Shown in pieces: positions 1-12,568 of a DNA stretch of 64,000 bases. Source of the stretch: Nymphaea colorata (Eukaryota; Streptophyta; Magnoliopsida; Nymphaeales; Nymphaeaceae); the NCBI RefSeq assembly GCF_008831285.2, contig NC_045144.1, positions 11,015,672 through 11,079,671 on the forward strand, in the 5' to 3' direction. How positions within the stretch are numbered: the stretch's first letter is position 1; every line of letters starts with the position of its first letter. The position numbers and the translations under genes were made by a program. Under the pieces are notes generated by a model. The model worked only from the letters and a program-made list of their open reading frames with translations. It was not told the DNA's origin and did no database searches.

Positions 1-1960
1 AAGCATGACAGCTCACATTCTAACAGACTGTACAGTTGTAACATAACGAAAGTGTATCATGAATGTATAAATAGATTAAAGTAAAGAGAGAGAGATATAC
101 TTGAAGAGATGAATAAAATTGCGTGAGAGCTTCTTACTCTGTTGTTCCTGCCGACTTCTCTTTCCCCTGTTTTCTGCAGAGTTCTGCAATTCTCCACAAG
201 AACTCAAGTTTGACACCTTCTTCATCATCTTGTTTTGTTTTGTTTTGTTTGTTTGTTCTTATTGTGCTCCATCTTCGTTTCTCATTTTTATTTTGTTTAA
301 TTCGTGTAACTCAGAGTTGATTTTATTTTTATGTTATTTGGCCATGCTCATAATTTTATGGTCGACAAATTCAAGTGGCATCGAAACTTGGTCCTTTAAG
401 ACGATAATGACATAATGATTCATGATATTTTCTCACAATTTTACGATTTTGTAATTGCAAGTTGATATATAAAAGAACCTAAGACCTCATTGGCGCTATG
501 TCAGCATCTATAGTGGATGAATGAATCAAAGCGCATTCATGCATGCGTGTATCGGTGTCTGCATCCACATATACAAGTGAACCCTGACTCCAAGGTTCAC
601 ATAGGTAATTGGACAGCCCATCAAGACCGTCCGATTGCATGATCAGATGGCCCGGATGGGTCGTCATCCTCTACCGGACCGATCTTCAAAAAAATCGAAT
701 ATGAAGACAAATTTTGACATTCAATCAAGAAAGCCAGATCGAGTTTTGATTTAAGAAATGACATCTAATCGGATTCCAATTTTGGATATGGATTTGGATC
801 AATTTTAGTTTTAAACAAGTAGCCTATATGAGTCTCTGCACATTTGAAATTGATTCTTAATATATTGTAGTACATATCAGATTTTGTTTGAAAGTCAGAT
901 TCGTATTCATGTCTGGATTTAATAATCGGATTTGTTTGTGAGTTCGGAATCAGAATTCCCAGTTGCAACTCTGGTTGAAAACTTTTACTGTTACAAGGTG
1001 ACGGCAGTAATGACGATGCAGAGTGCCCTAGTATTAGTAACCAATTAAGGATATGATCTGGTGGCAAAGTATTGGCAAGAAGAGTTAATTTTTTCTCTCA
1101 TTTTTCTTTTCGCTTAGTTGTAGAACTGTATGAAAGTATCATCGTATATATCGTGTAATAAAATTAAAATGGTGTGCAGAAAGTATGGTACAATGGGAAG
1201 TATTTGAAACAATTAATCGGTCGAGCGGGGGGTGCTTGGCTCAATATGAGAACTGAACATAATGTCCTAAGTAATGGTGTTTGAATTGGCTTCAATGGAT
1301 ACTTAAAACTAAATTGGTGGCAAAACCAATTCGATTCAGTGGCCAATTCGTGAGTGCAGCAGTAACCGAACTTTTTATTTTTAAAAAATATTTTATTATT
1401 TTGGAAAAATTTCTAGAGGAACAGGAAGAACTGAGTAATGACTACTGATATGGCAAAGTCTGCTAGAGTAAGAAAGAAAGACGAGGGACTCAAAGTGACT
1501 ATCAGTCTGTCTTACCGGAGAAAAGAGGAATAACCAAACAAGTCAAGGGGAAAGTAAATCCCAAGATATTCTTCAACCTATTTTGTCCATCATCATCCAT
1601 ATGGAAAAAGAATAAGTTAGACTTAAAAATCATCAACCATAAGACTAGAGGATTTAAAGAATTTCAGGAAAGCCTCTCTAGTATACCTTTTCTTTATGTC
1701 CGTATATCTCTTCTAATCGGGAAAGTTGATCAGAAATTACTTCAAGCTCAACCTTTTCAACTACTTGAGAACAGATGTGCGTGTTCTTTTATAAATGTCA
1801 TTTTGTTCATAAAAAATCGCATGATTCAAATTAAATGTTTGGCTGCACAATTTTCTTTTAACGTTCCAATTGTCCAGTTTTATATTTAAAAAAAAATCCA
1901 CTTAAGTACTTCTAGCTTGGAGAGGTCCTTGTCCAAATAGTTTCCACCTTTTCCAGACGA
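1..1960. other. AT-rich stretch without a recognisable gene
   Basis: No open frame here shows a domain I recognise. Short frames occur on both strands but have no motif, splice context or codon pattern that stands out. Around 720-960 there are several loose repeats of a gga-ttt-gga-type phrase, as seen in old plant transposon debris, but no element ends could be fixed. Confidence 0.5.
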
Positions 1961-1972
1961 GAAAGCAGCACA

Positions 1973-2287
1973 GTGGCTGCAATTAACCTTGGTTTTGGTT
2001 GTAGGAAAGTATTTCCTGTTGTAAGAGACACGTCAATGGAAGAAGTCCTAGATCAAGTGCTGGAATTTTATAAAATCGATCTAACTAAAACGGTTATAGT
2101 CGTTTCTAATCAGTTTAGGTGGAAGAGAACTCTTACCTCCATTTTGGAAGGCAGAAGTATGTGGCGCAGTGACTGCGTATGGAACAAAAGAAATGCTGCT
2201 CAACTGAAGGTCTCTTCCGATCTGCTTGGGAGGTGGTGTACAGTCTATACAACTTCAATGCTTAGAGGCTCTGACGCCTTACCTTGA
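1973..2287 (+). other. Unrecognised open frame, possible decayed exon
   Basis: A 104-codon frame starts at GTG rather than ATG. Its first half (about residues 8-50) looks protein-like, with a mix of charged and hydrophobic residues around the phrase SMEEVLDQVLEFYKIDL. The second half is Arg/Trp/Cys-rich and looks out of frame. I do not recognise the family. It could be a relic exon or chance. No neighbour helps assign it. Confidence 0.15.
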
Positions 2288-2393
2288 CTGTATTTTTGGT
2301 GGTGTAAGCTTTTGCCTATTCTTAATAAAAGGGTAGGAGGCCCAACCTCCAAAAGATGCATTTTCTTGAATACAACACTTCAGTGGTAGACAG

Positions 2394-2445
2394 ATAACAT
2401 ATACAATGTGTACAATGCCAATAACATATACAATGTGTACAATGC
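2394..2445. repeat. Tandem duplication, 25-bp unit, period 27
   Basis: A 25-bp unit (2394-2418, beginning ataacatatacaatg) is repeated exactly at 2421-2445 with a 2-bp spacer. It is a perfect copy, so recent relative to the surroundings. Confidence 0.85.
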
Positions 2446-2715
2446 GATCTTCCGGTGCTTAACATTTTGCCTTTATGAATGTAAGCATATTTTTTATGAG
2501 ATGGTAATTGAAATTTTCTTGGATGGTTATTGGTACTAAAGGTCACTTAACTTTAGTTATCAAAATTTTATATTTACTTTTTATGCACTTGATTTAAAAT
2601 ACAACCGATTGAAGGAAATTCACAGTCTAGTGGCCAAATACTTCCAATAAGATCAACTTTATTTCTTTTCATTTGTTGGTATGAAACAATCCGATTTTCA
2701 ATTTTTAGTTCTAAA

Positions 2716-3487
2716 CAGTGTTCAAAAACTCGTGGAGTCTCAATGACTCTGTTTGATTCAGCCTTTTGAAGGTAGGGGGGACTCATTTTTTGTTGAAACT
2801 CTGGTATGACTTGGCGAAACTTGGTTTGACTAGACCAAAACTTGACTAACTCAATGTATGCCAGCAACAGCTTTTGTATTTTGTAATTAACAATGTGGTT
2901 TGTTTATTAATTACTTAATGCTTTTTCTTTACATGAACATTCTAACTTATTGAAATATAAGAACAATTCTATATAAGAACTTAGAATTGTTCATTTATTA
3001 AATTTGCATAGTACAAATGAAAAGTTAAAGCTACTTAGGCTTGACTTTTTGTACAATGTACTTATTCAATTTTTAGGGCATTGGATTCGTTACTTTTAGA
3101 TGCTTAGTTTTACATAATTTTAACATATATGTCAAATTTGTTAACCATTAGGTAGCTGTAAATTTTGAATATATTAATCTTAGTGTTTGATTTGTATTAC
3201 CTCGTTTTTCATTGATATATTAATTCTTGCCACATAATGTAGTTAGTAGCTTAATTGTCCAATTTCTTATTATCAAAAGAAAAAATATTAATTATTACTT
3301 GATGATATGAAGTATACATGTATTCAAGTAATTTTTACAACTTTTGTATGTTTAAATTACAAGTTATATATATTTTTCTTTCAAAAACAATAGTAAACAA
3401 AACCAGGCCCAGTCACCAAGTTGACTTGCTGAGTTACGAGTCAAGAATAAATGAGTCGAGTCCAAAGTCACCAGGTTTAAAACATTA
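2716..3487. mobile_element. Candidate non-autonomous TIR element (hAT-like)
   Basis: The left end reads cagtgttcaaaaactcg, followed by gactc-type repeats. The right end, read in reverse complement, begins taatgttttaaacc and also runs into gactcg-type repeats. The flanking octamers are gttctaaa (2708-2715) and tttctaaa (3488-3495), a 7/8 match of the length hAT elements duplicate. The interior is AT-rich and noncoding. The TIR match is weak, so the boundaries are tentative. Confidence 0.45.
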
Positions 3488-3495
3488 TTTCTAAA

Positions 3496-4323
3496 AAATA
3501 TTGAATAACATGCAACTACCTTTCTGTACTTGTTTAAAACGATGGATTTTCCTAATTTTTAAAGAAAAGGTTGGCAAAAACGCGCATACAGATGCACACA
3601 CATATACATCAAGAAAAAGAAATCTTCTCTTGTATTTTGAATTCGTTGAGTAATTTATGACTTTTGTTTAGTGATCTAACCACATAATCTCTACCTTTCT
3701 CTGAGTCTATGGTTCGTTCTTTTAGCTTGGCAAACTAGTTTTCAAATGTTGTTTTCCTTAACTATGGAACACGTCGGAACAAATGCAAAATTTGACTCAT
3801 AACCCAAAATGTCACATAAAGGGTTCAGAATATATTAGAATGTGCTTTAAGTGAATGTGTCTGCCTTCGATCTTTTGGATTCAAACTCATACGAATTCAG
3901 ATGCTTATTTGAGAAAAGATTCAACGGTAGGGCCTGCATGTATAAGGAGAGAAATGCTTCTTTTTTGGGGGCCAAACTTACTGTTTTGTTTCCAATTGGA
4001 TCCAGTGAGTAAAAACAACATGCCAAATCCACACATGATCTCATATTTCAAAACGAGTCAACCGAACTTTGGCATCCGCCACTTTCTTTATCAATACCAA
4101 CCATTTCGCTGAAAGCGTGAAGGTGGTACTTAATTTGCGTTGACTCAAAATTTTGAACGGCTTAAGAAAAAGGGTGAACGGCCTCTAAGAGAATGGGTTA
4201 GGTAGGATTGCTGGAACCTTTTGAGGGGCGGTGGGTCCAAAGGGCTCGATCTCACAGCTGTATAACTTCATTATTCCTTTACTTTTAAGGATCATGTTGT
4301 TCTCAAGTAATCTCTCTCTCTCC
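3496..4323. other. No gene seen
   Basis: This is AT-rich sequence. The two overlapping frames near 3850-4110, on opposite strands, have no recognisable motif. A short CT run (4313-4322) leads into the microsatellite that follows. Confidence 0.5.
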
Positions 4324-4990
<667 letters not shown>

Positions 4991-4991
4991 T

Positions 4992-5044
<53 letters not shown>
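4991..5044. repeat. Compound microsatellite (TC)n-(TA)n
   Basis: About 18 bp of TC followed by about 36 bp of TA. The (CT)n-then-(AT)n order recurs at 19950. Confidence 0.95.
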
Positions 5045-5047
<3 letters not shown>

Positions 5048-6089
5048 ATGGTGGAGTAGTTTACTTGTGCAAAAGGCCCTTCTCATTATAGCTTGACTTA
5101 TCAATTGAAAAACCAAAATTTCAACTTGAATTCCATGTTATTTCAAAATATGATATCATTCATGCATATGTATTGCTTTGCTTTGCTTTACTTTTATTAA
5201 TGCATATTTATGTGCATTCATATTGCTTGTTTTTCTAATGCATTCATCCATTTCAAAAAATGAAGATAGAATTAGGTTTCATACTAACCAAATAGGATTA
5301 TCAACTATATATGGTAACATCTCATGTACAAACTTGAGCTATTTTGATTATATGAAAATACAATTTGGAAATCATAATTTTCAAATGCACATTTCCAAAT
5401 TGGCCTATTTCAAACTTGTCTTTCTTAAAACTTAGATTCATTCATGATCAAAATCAAATCTTAAGTATCAAACCTACATAAAACCATAGGTTTCTCTAAA
5501 GATTTCAACCAAGACTTGATATTGAGTCCACAACCATATACCTACACCTAATCCACAATGATAACCTCTTGAGCTAGGAGGCAACCCTAATCAGGTTAAA
5601 CCTAAAACCTAGTCAAGTTAGACATATGGACTTCAGAAGGATTGGATTTACTCTTGAATTTGGGACCAAATGCAAGATTGGATTTGAATTTGACAGAGTT
5701 TATGTTATTTGGATTTCAAGGATCAAAGAAATCATATTATTAAGTTAAGATTCTGTGAGAATTGGATTCTAGATTTAGACTTTACATTAACATATTTGGA
5801 TTTAGATCTCGTACAATTCAGATCAAGTTTTAAAAACCTTGTTTTAAACTCTAGAATCCAAAACCCTAAATCCCTAATCCATGAGATTGGGAACTAGATT
5901 TCATTCTTGGATTTAGATCATGAACTTTGAATCAAAGATCACTTATGAATTGGATTTATATCTTTCAACAAGCTTTTAGTTAGGATGTGAACTTAAACCT
6001 CCTTTAGGATGACCCTAAGTCTTATGATCTAAAGCAGACATTTTGTTCTTGGTTTGAGAGTTTTCATTAGAAATCCATAAACATGGATT
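5045..6089. other. AT-rich stretch with loose gga-ttt repeats
   Basis: No gene was recognised. Between about 5640 and 5960 the phrase ggatttgaattt and variants recur irregularly. This stretch probably holds the lost 5-prime part of the copia element that becomes readable from about 6090, but no 5-prime LTR, gag or integrase could be identified. Confidence 0.4.
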
Positions 6090-6779
6090 TCAACGTACAC
6101 AACTAGATCATTCCCTTTTCATTTTTAGAAGGACATCACCACATTTCTGTTGATATATATTGGTGATATCATTATCATAGGAAATCATCCAACTCATATC
6201 CAAGCAGCTAGCAATATTTTGAGTCGAAGGTTTAAAATGAAGGATCTCAATAAGGTGCAATATTTTCTTGGAGTTGAAGTCGATGTTCAAGATGGTGTTT
6301 TTTGCTCAAAACATCCTAAATACACATTGTATCTTCTTCAAAAGGTAGAAATGTAAGATTGTATGTCTCTTTCTACTCCTAGTGTCTCGAATCACAAGCT
6401 AAGCCAACATGATGGAGACAAGTATCATGACCCCACGACGAAGTATTGTTGGGATGTTACAACATCTAACTTTCACTCACTCTGAGATTACTTATGCAGT
6501 TAATCAAGCCTCCTAGTTTATGCATGATGAGAAGACTGGCCACATGGAAGTTGTTAAAACAATCCTTCGGTATTTAAAAGGTATTATTGGTGATGGCCTT
6601 CTCTACACTCAAGGTATAACCTCGCAGTCTTGTCATGATTTATTCATCTTTCACATATACAAATTAGGTTGGGGATATGGTGTTTTCATTTGGTAGAATC
6701 TAGTAACTTGGACTAGCAAAAAACAAAAGGTTGTTACTAGATCAAGCACAGAGCAAAGCCATAGAACAAGCCATGGTTG
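6090..6779 (+). pseudogene. Ty1/copia polyprotein remnant: reverse transcriptase to RNase H (left part)
   Basis: This is a fragment of a copia-type pol gene. The region near 6150-6356 matches the end of the reverse transcriptase palm: a YVDD-box equivalent reading YIGD (6156-6167) is followed by FKMKDL and QYFLGVEV phrases. The first catalytic aspartate of the box is glycine here. Downstream come ITYAVNQ and ILRYLKG (about 6487-6590), and TWTSKKQ with RSSTE (about 6710-6755), the RNase H linker and start. Stops and frame changes are frequent, so it is dead. The frame breaks off at 6779 where a hAT element has inserted, and resumes at 11859. Gag, protease and integrase are not visible. The clade cannot be set. 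Confidence 0.9.
6772..6779. repeat. Left target-site duplication of the hAT element
   Basis: catggttg. It pairs with catagctg at 11851-11858; both differences are transitions. Eight bp is the length expected for hAT. Confidence 0.75.
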
Positions 6780-7074
6780 TAGGAATATACAGCGAGCCAA
6801 GCTAACTTAGACTTGAATCGAACTTGCTTGAAAATACTCAAATCAAGCTTGAAAATGCTCAAATCAAGCTCGACTCGCTTGCTAAACGAGTTGAACTAAA
6901 GCTCTAGTTGAGGCAGTATGTAAATGAGTTGAGTACGAGCCGATGGAACTCGGCTCGACTATCTCTGTTTTTTCAACAAAAACTTTTACCCACCTAAGAA
7001 AACCTAATTCTATTCGCAAGTATGAAAAGGGAAACCGCCTGGCCAGCCTCCTCACTTCAGTTCTCTTTGTCTTT

Positions 7075-7400
7075 CTCCATCTCTCCTCTCACTCTCTCAA
7101 TCTTGGTCTGACGGCGGCCGGTCTCGATCCATTGCCCTCGGTCCACCTCTATCTCTCTCGCTCTCTCAATCTCGGCTCGTTAGCAGCGGATCACCAACCC
7201 ACCGCCCTGGCCCACCTCTTGCTTCTCTCTCTATCTCTCCTCTCTCGCTCTCTCAATCTCGGCCCACCGGCGGCCAGTTAGCAGTGACCGACCCACCACC
7301 CTCGGCCTGCCTCTCGCTTATCTCTCTATCTCTGTCTCTCCTCTCTCAATTTCTCAATCTCAGTCAACCGCCAGCTGGTCACCGACCCATCATCCACTGG
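7075..7400. repeat. Imperfect CT-rich tandem repeat within the hAT element
   Basis: Roughly four copies of a 70-100-bp unit. Each has a ctctctc run, then caatctcgg and a GC-rich part with cggcggcc or accgaccc words. Copies begin near 7092, 7163, 7247 and 7345. The Leu/Ser-rich frames across it come from the CT repeat. It lies upstream of the transposase, where an untranslated leader would be. Confidence 0.7.
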
Positions 7401-8550
7401 CTGTGCCTGTGTAGTTTGCAGCGGACCAGTGGCTTTGAAAGCGGTAGCTTTTCCCTCATTTGTCGAAAACTGTAGTGATTTTAGGCGGTCCTCCAGGTAA
7501 CAATGGTTTTCCTCCTTCATGCTAACCGGCAGTAGACAACATCAATAGCAATAGCAACCATGCCAACAGCAGGTTTTTTTTCTATTGTTTTGTGCATGGT
7601 TGTTAATTAGCTGCTTGTGAAATCCATTAGTATGTCAGAACAATTTAATTGTTTACTTGCCTGCTCATCAGTATTATTGCCTACTTTGGAATTTTAATTG
7701 AAAGAAAATATTTTCTATATTCAGCTTAATCATGTTTTTTGTGTATGGCTGTTTGTCTGCTCATCAATATTGCTGTGTTATTTTCAATGATTTTGTGGAA
7801 GTTATGATTTAATTGGCTGCTTGTCTACAGAACACTTAAGGATGCTTGGCAACCTAAATATCCAGTGGATTTCTTTTTAGGAAAATGCCATCCATAATTT
7901 ATCGGTGGAGACATATTGTTAACATATATGTCCACATGAGTAGACAGCGCTTTCTATGATGTATAATGTAGCACATGATGTGTTCTTGTTGCACACATTC
8001 ACACACAAACACACGTCCACTACTTATTATTATACTTCGTTGCAAATATAGGAACATGTTCAAACCAGAAGATATATCAGTTATTGAAAAGTTGATGCTC
8101 TGGTGGAAATTCGGGAAGCTAAGAGGTACCCAAGTTAAGATGGTACTCATTAATTTGTCTTCCCCATATGGGTCCATGGGCATAAATCTCACCATCATTA
8201 ATTGTTAAAGTAGGACAACACAACCTGAGTTTTGCCAGCGTTTAAAGCACATGGCATTCATGAATGGCATTTTTCAAAAAATAAGATTTCACGAGTATGT
8301 AATGAGCATCTTATGAACAAATCTATAATAAAACACCATTCATCTAAATATCCTTCATCGAACAATAAATAGAAGATTAAAAGACTGTTTAACTCATGCT
8401 CACTTTTTTAACAATAAATTGTATATAATGAGCATCCTATGAACATGCTCTCGTAAATCTCATAAGTAGATTCTACTTTTTTACCTTTGGAGAATCTTTT
8501 ATATTGATTGCTTGTTTTTGCTTTGGAGGTTACTTTTGTTTACATTTGTC

Positions 8551-8551
8551 C

Positions 8552-8609
<58 letters not shown>
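8551..8609. repeat. (TA)n microsatellite within the hAT element
   Basis: About 59 bp of nearly pure alternating TA. Confidence 0.95.
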
Positions 8610-8780
8610 TTTTGTTTTCGTGAAACATAATAATGTTAACACCAAGGGAATATGCAATGCATAGAGGAAAACAACTACTATATGGTTCAAGCAAAGGTTC
8701 ATTAGACCGGCTTACTATATTAGGATGTTCAGCACAACAATCTGTGGCTAGTGATAGTATAGATTCAACTTATATCGCAT

Positions 8781-10364
8781 CATGATAAAGTTGAAGACTT
8801 ATTGTGGCTTCAAAGATATTGCATCTATTATTTTGACGGATATGTGGACATCAAATCAACAAGTTGGATATATATTTATTATGACTCACTATTGATTGTG
8901 AATGAATACTTCAAAAACACATCATCAATTTTAGTGCAGTAGAACCACCTCACTGTAGCAAAGTTTTTAGCAAATGTAACTGCTAAAATCTTTCAAATTG
9001 GGAAATAAATAATAAAATTATATCAATTCAGTCGACAATGATTCTTCAAATGATGTTCTTATGAGAACATTAGCAGAACATACGAGAAAAAGTAGTGCAA
9101 GTTTATATCAGGGTGGCAAGTTCTTTCAGGTGCGTTGTTATGAACATGTTCTAATACATGCTATTAAAGATTAAATCAATAAGACTAGAGAAATAGTTAA
9201 ATATCTCAAATGCTCCAAATCAAGACTCTATCTATTTTAGCTACAAAAAAAAAATTAAAAATTTCTACTAGAAGGAAGCTAATACTAGATGTTGCAACTT
9301 GGTAGAATTATACTTTCTTGATGTCAGAGACAATACTTGTATATTGGTATGCTTTTCCTAGTTATAGGTTGGAAGACCAAGGTTTAATATAGTTGCTAGA
9401 ACCTAATGAATTGGAGGAAGTAGAAAAAATATGTTTTTGTTGAAGTATTTTATAATGTTTCTTTACTTCTTTCAGGATCCAAGTATCCAACAACAAACTT
9501 GTTTTTCCTTGAGATTTAAAGTTCCAATTACTACTGCAAGACAAAGTTGAGAATGACTATGGATTTATGAAGATAATTGCCACTAAAATGAAAAAGAAAT
9601 TTGATAAATGTTGGAGCCCATGTAATTTATTAATGGCCATTGGATTTATATTAGATGAAGGATAAAGTTGACATTGTCGGAGTTTATCTTTGCAAAGATT
9701 TGTAATAAAAAAGGAGAAAAAAAAAAGCAAATGACATTAGTAAGGAGTACTTTGCTAGATCTTTATGATAGCTATATTGCGAAAAGTGAAGGATTTGGTA
9801 TAAGTATGGATGTTGATGCCGATATTTCAAAGTTTGGTAGTGGCTCATGTGTCAACTCTAATCTTGATACATATACTAGTGGCACTGTTGACTTCTTTAG
9901 TTTTTTATGTATGGCAGAAAATGTTCCTTTTCAAGTTCCTAAGTCAGATCTTGACATGTATTTAGAAGATGGGTTGATAAAACATAATATTGATATTTCT
10001 GGTTCAATTCATTTTGAATTAGTGGAAAGATAGAACCAACGTACCCCATTTTAGCACATTTGACATTATACTACAGTTGCTTCTGAATAAGCTTTTAACA
10101 CTGGATGTTGAATTCTGGACAACAGTCAGTGCATTAGCACCAAAGATGGTGAATGCTTTAGTTTGTGCAAGTGATTGGATAAAGCACTATGGCGAACATC
10201 TCCCTATCAATTTTGTATAGCTAAAGGTAAGTATATCTTCAACCAAGTTTACAATGTTTTGTCTTTATATATTGTATTATTGTTTTTGCTTATTAATAAA
10301 CTATTATTGGCTTGCTTTTTAGGATGCTAATGAAGACAAAGCAACTAGATTTATTTCTTTGGAA
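8781..10364 (+). pseudogene. hAT transposase, broken
   Basis: Read in several frames, the region gives a series of plant hAT transposase landmarks in the right order: TDMWTSNQQVGYI (about 8839), VRCYEHVLIHAI (about 9130), LDVAT (about 9285), SGSKYPTTNLFFLEI (about 9473), MKKKFDKCW (about 9589), MAIGFILDE (about 9634), and the dimerisation region DLDMYLEDG (about 9949) with APKMVNALVCASDWIKHYGE (about 10137). A GT-AG intron is likely at about 10225-10322, with a last short exon ending near 10364. Many stops and frameshifts rule out function, and no BED zinc finger was found upstream. Family placement is secure; subfamily is not. Confidence 0.88.
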
Positions 10365-11221
10365 TAGTTCAACTCTATTATGCAAGTTCATCGTTCACCT
10401 CATTTGCTAGTTATGATGCAAAATGTGCAATTTACTTGATAGTGTTGTATCATGTTATCTTTTATCTTGTTGCCATGAGTTTGCTTCATTTTTTTGACTA
10501 GCTGTTGCTCGTTTAGATGCAGACACAGATGGAGATGGCTTCCTAAGCATAGAAAAGATTTTTTATTGCATTTACAAGTTGTTGGTTTGACAACAAAGAT
10601 TGGTTGACACCCAACGGGTTGTAATTTTGACTACAATAGACCTGGATAAGTATGAATTTCATATTACATTATATAAGATTTGAAATAATATCATAAAAAT
10701 CACAATGTTGGTTTTTTTTTTCTAGACCTTGAAGATTACTTGTGCTCCAAAAGTGCATGTAAAACTTTTGTTGGATTTACACAAGTGGTTGTTGTATTCA
10801 TGTGCATAAGAATTATTATCATTTAAAAAGTTGACATTGTGCTACGGAATGACATAGAAGAGAGAAAGAGACAACTGAATGTTTTACGTTCAACATCTAA
10901 CTCAAAGTATGTTTATTGTGCAGGGTTCTTAAATTACAACTCCTTGATTTTGTACCGAGTGTGTGTGAAATGTTATGCCACAAAAAATTGCTGCACCTTA
11001 GAAAACATGTAGAAGATCAATTGTTTACTTGTTTTGTGCACTTATACATGTCTCTGGAAGTAATTTTTTGAAATATGTAAGTCGTAATCAGATTTTTTCT
11101 CATATCTTTAGGAGCACTCATCATTATAGATACATCATTTTGCCATTTAATTTTTTCCCATGTTGGTATTGTTAGATCTTATCAGCTGTCAGTAACTAAT
11201 CTCGAGGGCAAGATTAGTTAA
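10365..11221. other. hAT interior, noncoding
   Basis: AT-rich sequence downstream of the transposase. It may contain further decayed coding or intron sequence, but nothing could be aligned by eye. Confidence 0.4.
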
Positions 11222-11412
11222 TTCTATTGAATTGGCTTATTAAACATTATAAAGCATTACAGGTAGATGCTTGTTATTCTGTTGAGGTAGCTTATAGAAC
11301 ATTTTAAAGCATTACAAGTAGATGCTTCTTATAAATGTTGATGCTTATAAATGTCGATGCTTATTACTTCTGTTGAAGTAGTTTATAAAGCATTACATTA
11401 TGTGCTTTCTTA
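11222..11412. repeat. Degenerate tandem repeat near the right end of the hAT element
   Basis: About three copies of a 50-65-bp unit built on ataaagcattacaagtagatg and ctgttgaagtagctta, with a shorter internal repeat of tataaatgt-gatgct (about 11333-11366). Confidence 0.65.
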
Positions 11413-11850
11413 TGAATGAATTTAGATGGTTTATTACCTTTTCACATTTCCATGGAAAATGGATGTAGAAACTACGTAGGCAAATCTATTGTGTGTTCCT
11501 TATGAATTTTGGTTTGGTTAGTGTGGAACTTGTTTTGTCCTTGTGGTCCCATTCTCTATCAAATGAGTACTTCCCTCGTCAAATTAAAGGGCAGTTGGGC
11601 ACATCAAAGGGAGATTATGGTGGATATGTGGTTGGTTGTTCGAAAAAATATAAAAATTTGACATGGAGAGTTTGGGGATGAGTTTATACGAATTTCTCAT
11701 TGCATGTTGACGAGCTTAAACGAGTTGAGCTCAAGCTCAAACTCGGTTTATCGAGTCGAGCTAGAGCTCGGCTCATAAAGCTTGACTTGAGCTCGAGCCG
11801 AGCAACATGTGACTCGAACCGAGCTCGAGCTCGCTCGTTGAACATCCCTA

Positions 11851-11858
11851 CATAGCTG
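11851..11858. repeat. Right target-site duplication of the hAT element
   Basis: catagctg, the partner of 6772-6779. Confidence 0.75.
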
Positions 11859-12169
11859 TTGCCACTACAGAAATAACTTGGGTTAGACATTTATTGTCGA
11901 AGTTACATAAGCCCATTGGACACTGCTTGTTGTTATGTGATAATCATAGTGCAATTCAAATTTCTCTTAATCCCGAACGTAACAAAAGCAAACATATTGA
12001 GATTCATCATCATTTTATTCGACAGAAGATCGAAGATAAGGAGATATAACCTCACTTTGTCACTCGACAAATTGCTGATACATTTATTAAAACTCACAAA
12101 AAGACAGATTTTAGTGTCTTAAAGACAAGTTGTACATGGTTCAAATCCATGTTACTACTTGAGGGCAAG
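11859..12169 (+). pseudogene. Ty1/copia RNase H end and polypurine tract (right part)
   Basis: The copia frame continues directly after the hAT duplication: ATTEITWVRHLL, LLLCDNHSAIQISLNP, NKSKHIEIHHHFIR, then HFVTRQIADTFIKT and a short tail. These are the conserved last blocks of copia RNase H (the DN-SA-I motif and KHIE-HFIR). One stop near 12048 breaks the frame. A purine run gagggcaag (12161-12169) sits at the polypurine-tract position just before the LTR. Confidence 0.9.
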
Positions 12170-12460
12170 TGTTAGAAGTGTGATACTTTTGGGTCTAGAT
12201 CGGGTCCTCATTAGACACACCCAATATCTTTTACATTGTACGTTAAACATGTTGTTTCAAATAGCCATTATAATCAATGACATCTTCCTAATGATGGACA
12301 TTGGGGTATCCACCCTAAGTATAATTAATCAATAACCCACCTCCATTGAACTTCGGACTTGCGGTTTTCTCAGCTCCATTTTCTTCTCTTATTTTTTGCG
12401 GTGAACAGTATTAGAGTTTCTCACAGAAACCTCAACTGATCTTTCAAACACGGATTTTGC
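12170..12460 (+). mobile_element. 3-prime LTR of the copia element (right end uncertain)
   Basis: It begins tgttagaagtgtgata immediately after the polypurine tract, as expected for a copia LTR starting TG. The right boundary is estimated from length and a CA-rich stretch near 12425-12460. No target duplication could be confirmed because the 5-prime end is missing. Confidence 0.55.
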
Positions 12461-12506
12461 TTGAAGCTTTTTACAGAAAGGCGGCTGTAAGCAAAATTTA
12501 GTGAGC

Positions 12507-12568
12507 TTCACTCTAGACAAGACCGCCTTTGGAAAAGTTCACTCTAGACAAGACCGCCTTTGGAAAAG
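12507..12568. repeat. Perfect tandem duplication, 31 bp
   Basis: Two identical adjacent 31-bp units (12507-12537 and 12538-12568) beginning ttcactctagacaagacc. Confidence 0.95.

Larger units (their letters stand above)
6780..11850 (+). mobile_element. Degenerate hAT element inserted in the copia remnant
   Basis: A 5071-bp element. The left terminus is taggaatatacagcgagcc (6780-6798) and the reverse complement of the right terminus (11832-11850) is tagggatgttcaacgagcg, 14 of 19 identical. Flanking octamers match at 6 of 8. Both subterminal zones (about 6790-6960 and 11700-11850) are dense in gagctcga/gctcgg words, typical of one group of plant hAT elements. Inside are a CT-rich tandem repeat, a microsatellite, a broken transposase on the same strand and a short tandem repeat near the right end. 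Removing the element and one octamer returns the copia frame. Confidence 0.88.

Noticed and set aside
5858-5884. aaccctaaatccctaa resembling telomere repeat
   Set aside because: Only about two imperfect units in a field of ggattt-type repeats; not an interstitial telomere array.
12139-12152. ggttcaaatcc resembling a tRNA B box
   Set aside because: It lies in the copia reading frame, and there is no A box, acceptor stem or cloverleaf around it.
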